From positions 1 to 31,205 of the forward strand of contig CAZYBU010000035.1 of assembly GCA_964645775.1 (NCBI GenBank): a stretch of DNA of 31,205 nucleotides, given 5' to 3'. A program made the position numbers and the translations under genes. Within the stretch, counting starts at the first letter, position 1. Each line of letters begins with the position of its first letter. The notes under the pieces were generated by a model. It had not been told where the DNA came from, made no database searches, and saw only the letters and a list, made by a program, of their open reading frames with translations. The stretch is from CAZYBU01 sp964645775 (GTDB lineage: Bacteria > Spirochaetota > UBA4802 > UBA5550). This document shows, in pieces, positions 16,030-24,178 of the stretch.

Positions 16030-16827
16030 TTAACGGACCTTCATAATGAAATGAACAGAGGCGTTCATCGCCCGGGTCTCGGATGCGACTCTCGGTATTC
16101 CATTTTGCCCATCAGTGATTGCCCCCTGGACCATATCGGAAAAATTTTGTTTTCCTGGATTGTTGAACGTGCTACCGCCGCCAGACGATATTTTTCGAGT
16201 GCCATAGTTTGTTGCATGCCAGTGTCCCTGGAAGGCGTCCCCCTGGTAGCTGCCGACGTACTCTCTGTTTGATTTATAGGGGGGAAGGGAAGGGTTATCA
16301 TTATTCCAGATTCTTGAATCGGCGTCTGGATCGAAAAAAGATGAAAGTTCCGATCTCCGTGTGACTCTGTTCTTTCCTCCCATATTTGATCCACGGAGAA
16401 AGAGACCACGAAAATCGGGCAGATTAAAGGTGCGAATACCGTCGCCCTCGCCCCAGATAGTGTGTATGACTGAAAAGAGTATATCGTAGTTGTTACGGCC
16501 GAGTTCTCTTCCATCGCATATCATCCAGCCGTCTGGTACGGAAGAAGAGAGGCCGCCCCAGGGAATGATGGTCCCCACGGGCACTGTGGCCGTGCGAGTG
16601 TCGAGATCCTGGATCTTATCCTGAAGGGCGCGGAAATTCTGGTTAACCTGGGAAGATGATATAACCGTTCCACGGTTAAAAACATTCAGATTGTCCCAGG
16701 TCGCGTCGGAACCATAGGATATGCCAACCAGCAGTACCAGGAGCATGGCGGAAAACAATAGCAGCAATCCCCATCTGGACCTGAGAGCGGTTAATAACCG
16801 CTCGTCAATATTAATGATTACCTGCAT
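16030..16827 (-). CDS. Membrane-anchored phage tail collar-domain protein
   Basis: ATG 16827 is preceded by GAGGAG; an in-frame TTG at 16851 lies before it. The 265-residue protein has one transmembrane segment (about 20-36), a short coiled-coil linker, and a tail collar domain at 83-142 with VPVGTIIPWGG, PDGWMICDGREL and TFNLPDFRGLFLRG, the hallmark of collar domains (microcystin-dependent protein, tail fibres). The last 120 residues are Gly/Ser/Asn-rich and end in a NASVHFIMKVR segment typical of collar proteins. No phage structural gene is nearby. It is 20 bp upstream of the CsgG-like/barrel gene, so the two are probably one transcript, and it may be a surface adhesin. Confidence 0.85.
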   Translation of the reverse strand: MQVIINIDERLLTALRSRWGLLLLFSAMLLVLLVGISYGSDATWDNLNVFNRGTVISSSQVNQNFRALQDKIQDLDTRTATVPVGTIIPWGGLSSSVPDGWMICDGRELGRNNYDILFSVIHTIWGEGDGIRTFNLPDFRGLFLRGSNMGGKNRVTRRSELSSFFDPDADSRIWNNDNPSLPPYKSNREYVGSYQGDAFQGHWHATNYGTRKISSGGGSTFNNPGKQNFSDMVQGAITDGQNGIPRVASETRAMNASVHFIMKVR

Positions 16828-16858
16828 GAAACACTCCTCTGACGTAATCAAGAAGGTT

Positions 16859-16864
16859 ATTATA
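16859..16864 (-). promoter_or_regulatory. Consensus -10 box without a -35 box, before the collar gene
   Basis: The minus strand reads TATAAT 32 bp before the collar-protein ATG. No TTGACA-like sequence lies 16-18 bp upstream of it (the area reads CCGGTT). The promoter may depend on an activator. Confidence 0.3.
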
Positions 16865-17405
16865 CTCTGCCGGATTGCTGAACCGGCTCATGCTCAACCA
16901 TGGAAATCAGGGTCCAGAGATAATATGAAACTACTTTAGATATATGTATTGTTAGCCATTTGGCAAATTGGAGAGTGATTTTCTTACAGTTAAGGATGCA
17001 TGTCAAGCACTAATTTATGTAAGACGTATTTTTTTGTAGCATATAATCATTTATCTGTGTTTAGAATAGTGGCTCACGAAAATTTCTCATGAGAGTAATT
17101 ATTCCTATAGATGCTTTAATCCCGCCCGCTTCGACGTCGGGGATAGTAAGGTAAATTGTATGGCAAATGTTGAGGAACAAAAGGTGTTACCGTGATGAAA
17201 ATTGTATCCGGTTATCAATAGAATGTACTATCGGTAAATATCTCATGGCAGGGTCTGCAGGAAGAGCCTGTAGAGCGGACGGAGAGAGATGATTCGATAG
17301 CAGAGACGATTTAAGCGGGGGAATTTCATGTTGAATCGGGTTCTGGCTTAAGGTTTCGGCTTTAATAACTGTGGGGGATCTGCACGGGAAATTATTATCT
17401 ATCGC
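16865..17405. other. Gene-poor gap of about 540 bp
   Basis: The base composition is visibly more AT-rich than neighbouring genes. I see only very short frames, for instance ATG 17090 with 21 codons beginning MRVIIPIDALIPPAS, and no tRNA, terminator hairpin or transposase motif. A near-palindrome (CTCACGAAAATTT...CATGAG) lies at about 17074-17094. It may hold a decayed gene, a small RNA or simply spacer. Confidence 0.4.
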
Positions 17406-19142
17406 TTACTCCCCGGTAAGATACTTCTCCAGGTATTCGTGCAGGTCCCGTATGTTCTTGCGGACCATCGATTTAAACTCGGGGGGAATGTTTTGCTGTA
17501 GAACGACCTCATAATAGTTGATGGCGTCCCGGACCTTTCTTTTTCGGATCAGATCATTGGCTTTTTCCAGCATCGGTTTAAATTTATAGAAGGAGTGGGT
17601 GATCAAGTTCTTCTCACGTGACAGGCTGACCGCCTCCGGCAGTCGCGAGAAATCGTAGCTGACCTTCAGAACCGGGAGCTCCCGCTTCATCTTCCGGCTC
17701 GACTTGATCAGCTTCCTGTAAAAGTCCTGGTCCTCATGGCCCAGATCATCACCGGCGATATCCAGCTCATCCGGTTCCTCCCGGTCGCGGCCGTCGAGTA
17801 TCTCAAAGGAATCGTCCTTCTCCTTTTTGTCCTCCCGCAGTATCCGTTCAAAGATGTCCTCATCCGAGAGTCCGTCATCCGGCTCCCTGTCCCTGTCAGC
17901 CAGGACCTCGAAGTCTTCCTTCTCTTCCCCTTCTTCCTCTCGGCGGGTTACCTGCTCATCCTTTTTAACGGCTGGTTCTTCTGTCCGTTCGGTCGGTTCT
18001 TTTCGGCTCTCCTCCGGGGGGAGGGGAGGGGCTTCGGCCGGAGGAGTCTCTTTTTCCGCGGAGGGGCTTTCCTTCTGGGCCGGGGGCAGGCGATCGAGCA
18101 TTTCCAGAATCGGTTTCGGATCCAGGGTTACCGGAAGGGGAGACTGGAAGCGGGCTTCCACCGGTGCCGGCGGTTTTTCCGTTTGAGGAATGGCCGACTG
18201 CATCATGTTTCGATTCAATCGGTTAAGCTCATCTTTCAGATCCGTTATTTCGCCCAGGTTCTTTCGAAGGTTTTCCAGATCATCGCTTCGGGTGGTCTCC
18301 ATCATGCGGGACATCCGGTGTCTTAATTCCGCAAGTTCCGTTTTAAGGGCTGTCACCTCCTGTGAGCTTCTTCCGCTTTGATCTATGTCCCGACGGAAGT
18401 TTTCAAGCTCTCCACGGAAGCTCTGCATCTGCTCCTTGAGGATGTCGCTTATTTTGGAGATTACGGATTCAGAGTCCATTTCGCCGGAGACCCCGATGGT
18501 TATGCTGCTCGGGAGCTGTCCGTCTACCTTTAGATGGACCTCTTCCGATTTCGTGGACGAACCGGCAGACGACAGCGCTTCCTGTTCTTTTTTCTGATGG
18601 GCCTCGGACCTGGCCTCCTGGAGTTTTTTCAGGTATTCAATGTCGGCGTCGATTCTGTGGCGTTTCTCTTCATCCTGTATCCTGTCAAAAACACCCTGGA
18701 AAAGAGAGATGGCGGTGCCCAGTTCACCCCGTTTGGCGTATATTTCGGCGTTGAGCAAAGTCCGCCTGTAGAGATTAAAGCGGGAATGCTCAGGCAGGAT
18801 GGAAGCGGCCGGGTAGGGAAGTTCAAGTTCCTCAGGGGGGGGCATGTCTCTATCGAAGATCTCGCCCTCTTCAGGCTGGTGCCTCTTTGCCTCGCGCGCT
18901 TCATCCTGGGATGTCGGGGCAGGAGCATCAGGGGCACGTTCCCGACCGGAAGGGGCGCCTTCCGGTTCAGGGAAGCTCTCTTCGATTTCTCTGTCAGCGG
19001 CGCGTCTCCTCATTACCTGGTCAGAATCATCAACGGGAGACGTCTCGGCGGAACGTTCACGGGATTCCCGCCTTTCACCCAGGAGAGCCCAGGCCAGAGT
19101 CCCGATTGCCGAAACGAGCGCTATGATAAGTACGGTTTCCAT
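17406..19142 (-). CDS. Membrane-anchored acidic coiled-coil/TPR-like protein
   Basis: The 578-residue product starts with one membrane helix (ETVLIIALVSAIGTLAWALL), followed by basic residues, so the large C-terminal part probably faces the cytoplasm. After an acidic linker come TPR-like helices (120-190), a coiled coil (about 225-315), a Pro/Glu-rich stretch (320-400), an acidic repeat (FEVLADRDREPDD and FEILDGRDREEPDE) and C-terminal TPR-like helices (about 500-578, KANDLIRKRKVRDAINYYEVVL). I recognise no exact family; long spirochaete cell-envelope and flagellar-collar proteins have this look, but that link is only a suggestion. There is no ribosome site before ATG 19142, and a promoter lies close enough that the mRNA could be leaderless. 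Confidence 0.78.
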   Translation of the reverse strand: METVLIIALVSAIGTLAWALLGERRESRERSAETSPVDDSDQVMRRRAADREIEESFPEPEGAPSGRERAPDAPAPTSQDEAREAKRHQPEEGEIFDRDMPPPEELELPYPAASILPEHSRFNLYRRTLLNAEIYAKRGELGTAISLFQGVFDRIQDEEKRHRIDADIEYLKKLQEARSEAHQKKEQEALSSAGSSTKSEEVHLKVDGQLPSSITIGVSGEMDSESVISKISDILKEQMQSFRGELENFRRDIDQSGRSSQEVTALKTELAELRHRMSRMMETTRSDDLENLRKNLGEITDLKDELNRLNRNMMQSAIPQTEKPPAPVEARFQSPLPVTLDPKPILEMLDRLPPAQKESPSAEKETPPAEAPPLPPEESRKEPTERTEEPAVKKDEQVTRREEEGEEKEDFEVLADRDREPDDGLSDEDIFERILREDKKEKDDSFEILDGRDREEPDELDIAGDDLGHEDQDFYRKLIKSSRKMKRELPVLKVSYDFSRLPEAVSLSREKNLITHSFYKFKPMLEKANDLIRKRKVRDAINYYEVVLQQNIPPEFKSMVRKNIRDLHEYLEKYLTGE

Positions 19143-19145
19143 TGG

Positions 19146-19184
19146 TTGACATTTTTATCCATTGATAATAAATTGTCAATGGAT
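19146..19184. promoter_or_regulatory. Divergent overlapping promoters with 28-bp palindrome
   Basis: ATCCATTGA (19157-19165) and TCAATGGAT (19176-19184) form a perfect 9-bp inverted repeat with a 10-bp spacer. TTGACA occurs on the plus strand at 19146-19151 (with TAAATT 17 bp on) and on the minus strand at 19179-19174 (with TAAAAA 16 bp on). The palindrome thus sits on both promoters and looks like a shared operator for a dimeric regulator. Confidence 0.5.
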
Positions 19185-19308
19185 GTCTACAGGTACAGAA
19201 TAGAGAGGAAACGGTTAAACGTCACCTTATTTTGTATATCGGCAAAAAATATTTGCATCTGTAGCGCCGCAGGTAAAATTTGTAACAAATCAATGCAGGA
19301 GCAGATAT

Positions 19309-19521
19309 ATGAGCGAACAAAAGATACATAAAGATATGACTTTCGGGGAACTCCTCAGGAATTATCCCAAAGCCGCGCCCATTCTTTCCGGATACGGACT
19401 CCACTGTGTAGGCTGTCACATAGGTGTTATGGAGACCATCGAGCAGGGAGTCATGGCTCATGGAATGGGAGAAGAGACCCTGGATAAAATGATTGATGAT
19501 CTGAATCAGAACGCGCACTAG
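19309..19521 (+). CDS. DUF1858 small protein
   Basis: The ATG at 19309 follows a GCAGGAGCAG site. The 70-residue product matches the DUF1858 domain: KDMTFGELLRNYPKAAPILSGYGLHCVGCHIG, with Cys33 and Cys36 in a CVGC motif, then a C-terminal helix. These small proteins resemble the N-terminal part of ScdA/RIC-type iron-sulfur repair proteins and are often next to hybrid-cluster or redox genes; the CxxC may be redox-active or bind iron. It stands alone here, divergent from the large membrane protein, and its TAG overlaps the glgX stop in CTAG. Confidence 0.88.
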   Translation: MSEQKIHKDMTFGELLRNYPKAAPILSGYGLHCVGCHIGVMETIEQGVMAHGMGEETLDKMIDDLNQNAH

Positions 19522-21668
19522 GGATCCGTGGCGAGAACGAGAGCTGAAGCCCTCTCGATGGTGAGGGTGTCTTCCATGACTTCCGGTGATGACTCCGGCG
19601 AATAAATGTCATCCGGAGCTTCATTATCCGTTCGTATGACAAGTCTCCAGTTTTTGCCCGATGGTGAAGAAGGAATTTCAATCTTTTTCTCTTCCAGAGA
19701 AGCGTTAAGGGCAATGAATATGTCACTGTCGCTCTGTTTCATTGTACCGTTGTGACAGAGAGAACTCCCGTTTATAAGCAGGGCAAGAAAGTGACTTTCA
19801 CCTGACCAGTCAGGTTCATCGAGCCTGCAGCCATGCCAGGTGATGTCCGGCACTCCGTTCTCCTCGCATATTTTCCCTGTAAAGAAGTATTCCTTTCGGA
19901 ATACAGGATGCCGTTGACGGAAATGGATCAGGGACTTTACGAATCTGATCATCTCTTTATTTTTTTCGCTGAGTCGCCAGTCTATCCAGGATATCTCATT
20001 GTCCTGGCAATAGGCGTTGTTGTTGCCCTTCTGGGTGCGCAGAAATTCATCCCCTCCAAGGAGCATGGGGACTCCCTGGGATACCATGAGGGTCGTGAAG
20101 AAGTTCTTTACCTGGCGCGCACGGATCCTGTTTATTTTCGGATCATCCGTCTCTCCCTCACTGCCCCAGTTATAGCTTATGTTATGGTTCTCGCCGTCAC
20201 GGTTGTTCTCTCCGTTTGCCCTGTTGTTTTTTTTATTGTAGCTTACCAGGTCTATCATGGTGAAGCCGTCATGACATGTGATGAAATTGATACTGTGCCT
20301 GGGCCCCCTGTCCGGTCTCTGGTAAAGGTCAGAGCTCCCGGTAAGGCGTGTTGCCAGGGCGCCGGTCATGTTCGGGAGTCTGTGCCAGAAAGCCCGAATA
20401 TCGTCTCTGTACCTGCCGTTCCATTCCGCCCAGCGCCCGGGAAAGTCTCCTACCTGGTAGGCGCCGGCCGCGTCCCACGCCTCGGCAATTATCTTAGTGT
20501 TTCTTAGTATCGGATCTTCTTCGATTGTCTCTATGAGCGGGGGGTTGGGCAGGATGGTGCCGTCCGTGTCCCTTCCAAGGATGGAGGCAAGGTCGAATCT
20601 GAAACCGTCCACGTTCATCTCCATGACCCAGTATCTCAGGCATTCAAGAATGTATTCCCGTACCAGGGGATGGTTGCAGTTTACCGTGTTCCCGCAGCCT
20701 GAGTAGTTCATGTATTCTCTTTTATCATCCGCCAGGATATAATAGATAGAGTTATCAACCCCACGGAAAGAAACGGTGGGCCCCATCTCGTCCCCCTCAG
20801 CCGTATGATTAAAGACAACATCAAGAATGACTTCAATGCCGGCTTCATGGAAGGCGCGAACCATTTCACGAAATTCAAGGACCTGCTCCCCTATGCCGTC
20901 ACCTGAACCGTAACCGGCCCTGGGGGCGAAAAAGGCGAGGGTGCTGTATCCCCAGTAATTTTTCAGCCGCTCTCCAGTGTCCGGGTTAGTGTTGATATTT
21001 TCCAGGCTGTCGAACTCCTGTACCGGGAGAAGTTCCACGGCCGTGACGCCAAGCTCCTTAAGGTAGGGTATCTTGTCCGTGAGACCGGAAAAGGTTCCGG
21101 GCCTGGCAGCACCCGATGTGGGATGCATGGTGTAGCCCCGAACATGCATTTCATAGATTATGGTATTGTCTATGGGAAGGTTAAGGGGCCTGTCATCGGT
21201 GGGCGGCAGGTCCCCCGTGACAATCGATCGGGGGGCGCTTTCCCTGTTGTCACGATGGAAAAGGGATTCCCGGTCGTCCACGGAACCCGATTCGTGACTT
21301 CGGGCCTTCTTCAGGTCCCAGATGAAATTCCCTGAAAGGGCCCTTGCGCATGGATCAATGAGTAGACGGTCTCTGTTAAACCTGTGCCCCTCCGCGGGCT
21401 CGAAAGGTCCATCTACCCTGTAGCCGTAGTACTGTCCGGGACCAATACCACGGACGAAAACGTGCCAGATGTCTCCTGTCCGGTTCTTCCCGGGGTCCAG
21501 TTTTATCTCTCGATAGGGGGAATCAGGCTCTTCATTCTCAAAAAGGACCAGGATTACATTGTCCGCGTGACGGCTGAAGATGGTAAATTGAACTCCATCT
21601 CCCTGGAAAGTGGCGCCCCTGGGCATCGGGTAACCTGGCTTAATGGATATCTCTTCAAGGTTATTCAT
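19518..21668 (-). CDS. glgX: Glycogen debranching enzyme (GlgX)
   Basis: The 716-residue product, preceded by AAGGAG, has an N-terminal carbohydrate-binding (CBM48) domain (PRGATFQGDGVQFTIFSRHADNVILVLF) and a GH13 alpha-amylase barrel. Conserved region I is DVVFNH at 283-288, region II DGFRFDL at 354-360 with nucleophile Asp359, the general acid Glu396 in AEAWDAAG, and His466-Asp467 in ITCHDG. The length and NYWGYSTLAFFAPRAGYG pattern fit GlgX/TreX isoamylase-type debranching enzymes. It hydrolyses alpha-1,6 branches of glycogen limit dextrins in the cytoplasm. No other glycogen gene lies in the window. Confidence 0.95.
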   Translation of the reverse strand: MNNLEEISIKPGYPMPRGATFQGDGVQFTIFSRHADNVILVLFENEEPDSPYREIKLDPGKNRTGDIWHVFVRGIGPGQYYGYRVDGPFEPAEGHRFNRDRLLIDPCARALSGNFIWDLKKARSHESGSVDDRESLFHRDNRESAPRSIVTGDLPPTDDRPLNLPIDNTIIYEMHVRGYTMHPTSGAARPGTFSGLTDKIPYLKELGVTAVELLPVQEFDSLENINTNPDTGERLKNYWGYSTLAFFAPRAGYGSGDGIGEQVLEFREMVRAFHEAGIEVILDVVFNHTAEGDEMGPTVSFRGVDNSIYYILADDKREYMNYSGCGNTVNCNHPLVREYILECLRYWVMEMNVDGFRFDLASILGRDTDGTILPNPPLIETIEEDPILRNTKIIAEAWDAAGAYQVGDFPGRWAEWNGRYRDDIRAFWHRLPNMTGALATRLTGSSDLYQRPDRGPRHSINFITCHDGFTMIDLVSYNKKNNRANGENNRDGENHNISYNWGSEGETDDPKINRIRARQVKNFFTTLMVSQGVPMLLGGDEFLRTQKGNNNAYCQDNEISWIDWRLSEKNKEMIRFVKSLIHFRQRHPVFRKEYFFTGKICEENGVPDITWHGCRLDEPDWSGESHFLALLINGSSLCHNGTMKQSDSDIFIALNASLEEKKIEIPSSPSGKNWRLVIRTDNEAPDDIYSPESSPEVMEDTLTIERASALVLATDP

Positions 21669-22054
21669 GAAATTCTCCTTTCGTCATTTTCATGCTGAGC
21701 CCTGTCCCGGAAAGAATTATTTTCAGCAAATCTTAATAAAGATGGTTTTACGTACAGACAAATCCGGCCGCCGAAGGGGCGGGGATAATAAATTTTTTAT
21801 GCCCAATGACGTTACGGCAAAAATACGGATTTTTTTTACTAAAGGGTTAAAGTTTTCTGCTCAAAAGTCGATTTTGAAATTGTAGTTAGCAAATTGAGTA
21901 CACTCCAATTCTCAACTAATTACCAGGTTGAAGGCTTTTGCAGATTGCACTCCTGCAAAAGCCTTTTTTTTTATATAGAGAGGTTTTTTCTACTAATGGA
22001 ACCTGAGCCATTCGATAATTGCAATATAGTGATCGGCATCAAGAGGAAGGTTCC
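21669..22054. other. AT-rich intergenic region with orphan terminator
   Basis: The 386-bp gap between the divergent glgX and tsaC genes has no convincing coding sequence. An 80-codon frame at 21643-21885 overlaps glgX antisense and lacks recognisable composition. The notable item is the strong plus-strand terminator at 21932-21972. Confidence 0.6.
21932..21972 (+). terminator. Strong intrinsic terminator with no upstream plus-strand gene
   Basis: A 12-bp perfect stem (AGGCTTTTGCAG with CTGCAAAAGCCT) closes a 9-nt loop and is followed by nine T residues. The nearest upstream plus-strand gene ends 2.4 kb away, so this may end a small RNA or be part of a regulatory leader of tsaC. Confidence 0.85.
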
Positions 22055-22663
22055 ATGGTTTTTGTCATACACAAAGATAATCCACAGCAGCGACTCATTA
22101 AAAAAAGTGTCGAAATCATTGATTCCGGGGGGTTGATCATATATCCTACGGACACGGTCTACGCTTTCGGATGTGACCTCAGGTCCCGTTCGGCCATAGA
22201 AAAGATCTATCGTCTTAAAAACCTTCCCCCCGCAAAACCTCTCAGCATCCTGGTCCCGGATATATCATCCATGACAGACTATGTCAGGGGAGTGAACGAT
22301 CGTGCATTCAAGATCATGAAAAAAGCACTCCCCGGTCCCTATACCTTTGTATTTAAGGCCAACAAACAGATTCCTAGATATATGCTTTCCAGGCAAAAAA
22401 CGGTTGGCATACGGATACCCGATCATAAAATCGCCCGGGAACTCGTGAGACAAATGGGACGCCCCCTTATATCAACAAGTGTTCAACCTGCCGAAGGCGA
22501 ATATCTGATCGACCCGGAGAATCTTGAAAAGTGGCTGCGCAACGATGTCGATCTTATCATTGACGCCGGAGTGCAGACACCCGAGCCTTCCACCATTGTG
22601 GATTGCACGGAGGATGAACCTCGAATAATTCGATATGGGAAAGGGGACGTCTTTTTTAAATAA
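22055..22663 (+). CDS. tsaC: L-threonylcarbamoyladenylate synthase (TsaC/Sua5)
   Basis: I chose ATG 22055 after AGAGGAAGG; the in-frame ATG at 22019 has no such site. The 202-residue product has the YrdC fold: GGLIIYPTDTVYAFGCDLRSRSAIEKIYRLKNLPPAKPLSIL, the KxR/S-x-x-N-type binding region, VGIRIPDH, and STSVQPAEGE, ending PEPSTIVDCTEDEPRIIRYGKGD. It lacks the C-terminal Sua5 domain, so it is of the short type. It makes threonylcarbamoyl-AMP from Thr, bicarbonate and ATP for t6A37 in tRNAs reading ANN codons. A small membrane-protein gene follows 17 bp later. Confidence 0.93.
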   Translation: MVFVIHKDNPQQRLIKKSVEIIDSGGLIIYPTDTVYAFGCDLRSRSAIEKIYRLKNLPPAKPLSILVPDISSMTDYVRGVNDRAFKIMKKALPGPYTFVFKANKQIPRYMLSRQKTVGIRIPDHKIARELVRQMGRPLISTSVQPAEGEYLIDPENLEKWLRNDVDLIIDAGVQTPEPSTIVDCTEDEPRIIRYGKGDVFFK

Positions 22664-22680
22664 AAAAAGTGAGGTGAGTA

Positions 22681-23007
22681 ATGAACGAAGGTGTACGACA
22701 ATTTCTGATGATACTCAAGGCCATAGGCATTTATCTCTCTCTGGGGGTCCTTGTCTCCTTCATCTTTTACGTTATAAAAAAACGGGATCTCTTTGGAGGA
22801 TACATCGGCGGACTCATAGTGGGAGTCATAGGCGCTCTGGTAGGAGGTTTTATTCTGGATCGTCTTTTCTATGATATCACGGTAATGGTACTGGAATTTC
22901 TGGCCCGGGACATCGGTGTGAACGTAATCGCCGGATTTATCGGGGCCTATCTTGCCCTCTATATCATGAATAAGCTTAATCACGACAAGGAACGAACCAG
23001 GTTCTGA
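22681..23007 (+). CDS. Small glycine-rich membrane protein
   Basis: The 108-residue product has three hydrophobic segments: about 11-32, 39-60 (FGGYIGGLIVGVIGALVGGFIL) and 64-97. The middle segment, with spaced glycines, resembles the GlsB/YeaQ/YmgE (transglycosylase-associated) family, but the fit is loose and the protein is longer at both ends. It is encoded after AGTGAGGTGAG and lies between tsaC and rtcB, with only 4 bp to rtcB, so it is part of that transcript. The function is unknown. Confidence 0.72.
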   Translation: MNEGVRQFLMILKAIGIYLSLGVLVSFIFYVIKKRDLFGGYIGGLIVGVIGALVGGFILDRLFYDITVMVLEFLARDIGVNVIAGFIGAYLALYIMNKLNHDKERTRF

Positions 23008-23011
23008 TGTT

Positions 23012-24178
23012 ATGGAACGTATTCTGACCCCGGGACGCCTGCCCCTGTATCTATGGGTAGAAGACCTGGAGGATGGAGCGCTCCGCCAGGCGGAAAACCT
23101 TTCTAATCATTCTGATCTTCATCTTCATGTCTCCCTGATGCCTGATGCCCATCAGGGATTCGGCATGCCCATAGGGGGCGTGGCCGTTTCAAAAACCCAT
23201 ATTATACCCAACGCCGTAGGCGTTGATATAGGATGCGGGATGGCGGCCTGCGCAACCACGGTCTCTGAACTGGACAGGGAAAAGGTAAAACGAATCATTG
23301 ACGCGATCCGGGAGACCATTCCCCTGGGTTTCAATCATCACAAAAAGGAGCAACCCCTCTCCCGTATGCCCACAGGGAATATTAACGATCTTCCCGTGGT
23401 CCAACGGGAGTATCAAAGTGCCCGGAAACAGTTGGGGACACTGGGTGGGGGGAATCACTTCATAGAAGTTCAGAAGGGGAGTGACGGGTCAATCTGGCTT
23501 ATGGTCCATTCCGGCTCCCGGAATATCGGGAAACAGGTAGCGGATCATTATAACAATATTGCCAGGTCCCTGAACCGATCCCGCGGATCCTCCGCGATTC
23601 CTGATTCCTGGCAGCTGGCTTCTCTCCACATTGAATCAGATGCGGGTAAAACCTATTTCTCGGAGATGGATTACTGCCTGAGATTCGCCCGGGCAAGCCG
23701 TCAGGCGATGATGAGCGTAGTCCAGGGCATCTTCCTTGATCATATCCCGGATGCGCGTTTCCGCGAAATAACGGATGTGGCCCATAATTACGCATCCCGT
23801 GAACGGCACTATGACCGTGAATACGTGGTTCACAGAAAAGGGGCTGCCCGCGCCAGGAGGGGGGAAACCGGTATCATTCCCGGCTCCCAGGGAGCATGCA
23901 GCTATATCGTGAAAGGGTTGGGTAATAGTGAAAGTTTCTGTTCCTCTTCCCACGGTGCGGGACGGGTCATGGGCCGTAAGGAAGCCATACGCAGGCTCAA
24001 TCTTGAAAAGGAGCGTGACCTTCTTGAGAAGAAGGGGATCGTTCACTCCCTGCACTCCAACCGGGACCTGGACGAGGCAGGTTCCGCCTACAAGGAGATA
24101 GACCGGGTCATGGAACTGCAGAAGGACCTGGTGGAAATCCGGGTCAGACTGGAACCCCTCGGTGTTGTGAAGGGTTAA
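23012..24178 (+). CDS. rtcB: RNA-splicing ligase RtcB
   Basis: The 388-residue product carries the RtcB signatures: PDAHQGFGMPIGGVA, GVDIGCGM with Asp72 and Cys75 as Mn ligands, GGGNHFIEV with Asn148-His149, VHSGSRNIG, and SHGAGRVMGR with His314, the residue guanylylated in the reaction. RtcB joins 2',3'-cyclic phosphate or 3'-phosphate RNA ends to 5'-OH ends using GTP and Mn. The length (388, compared with about 400-480) is near the lower limit but all motifs are present. There is no rtcA or archease gene in the window. The last 4 bp (TTAA) overlap the convergent radical-SAM gene. Confidence 0.95.
   Translation: MERILTPGRLPLYLWVEDLEDGALRQAENLSNHSDLHLHVSLMPDAHQGFGMPIGGVAVSKTHIIPNAVGVDIGCGMAACATTVSELDREKVKRIIDAIRETIPLGFNHHKKEQPLSRMPTGNINDLPVVQREYQSARKQLGTLGGGNHFIEVQKGSDGSIWLMVHSGSRNIGKQVADHYNNIARSLNRSRGSSAIPDSWQLASLHIESDAGKTYFSEMDYCLRFARASRQAMMSVVQGIFLDHIPDARFREITDVAHNYASRERHYDREYVVHRKGAARARRGETGIIPGSQGACSYIVKGLGNSESFCSSSHGAGRVMGRKEAIRRLNLEKERDLLEKKGIVHSLHSNRDLDEAGSAYKEIDRVMELQKDLVEIRVRLEPLGVVKG

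Noticed and set aside
18534..19331. 265-codon open frame on the plus strand across the divergent promoter
   Set aside because: It runs antisense through the coiled-coil gene and through the DUF1858 promoter; the composition is that of a reversed acidic-protein gene.
21643..21885. 80-codon frame in the glgX upstream region
   Set aside because: It overlaps glgX antisense, has no ribosome site and reads through AT-rich spacer.
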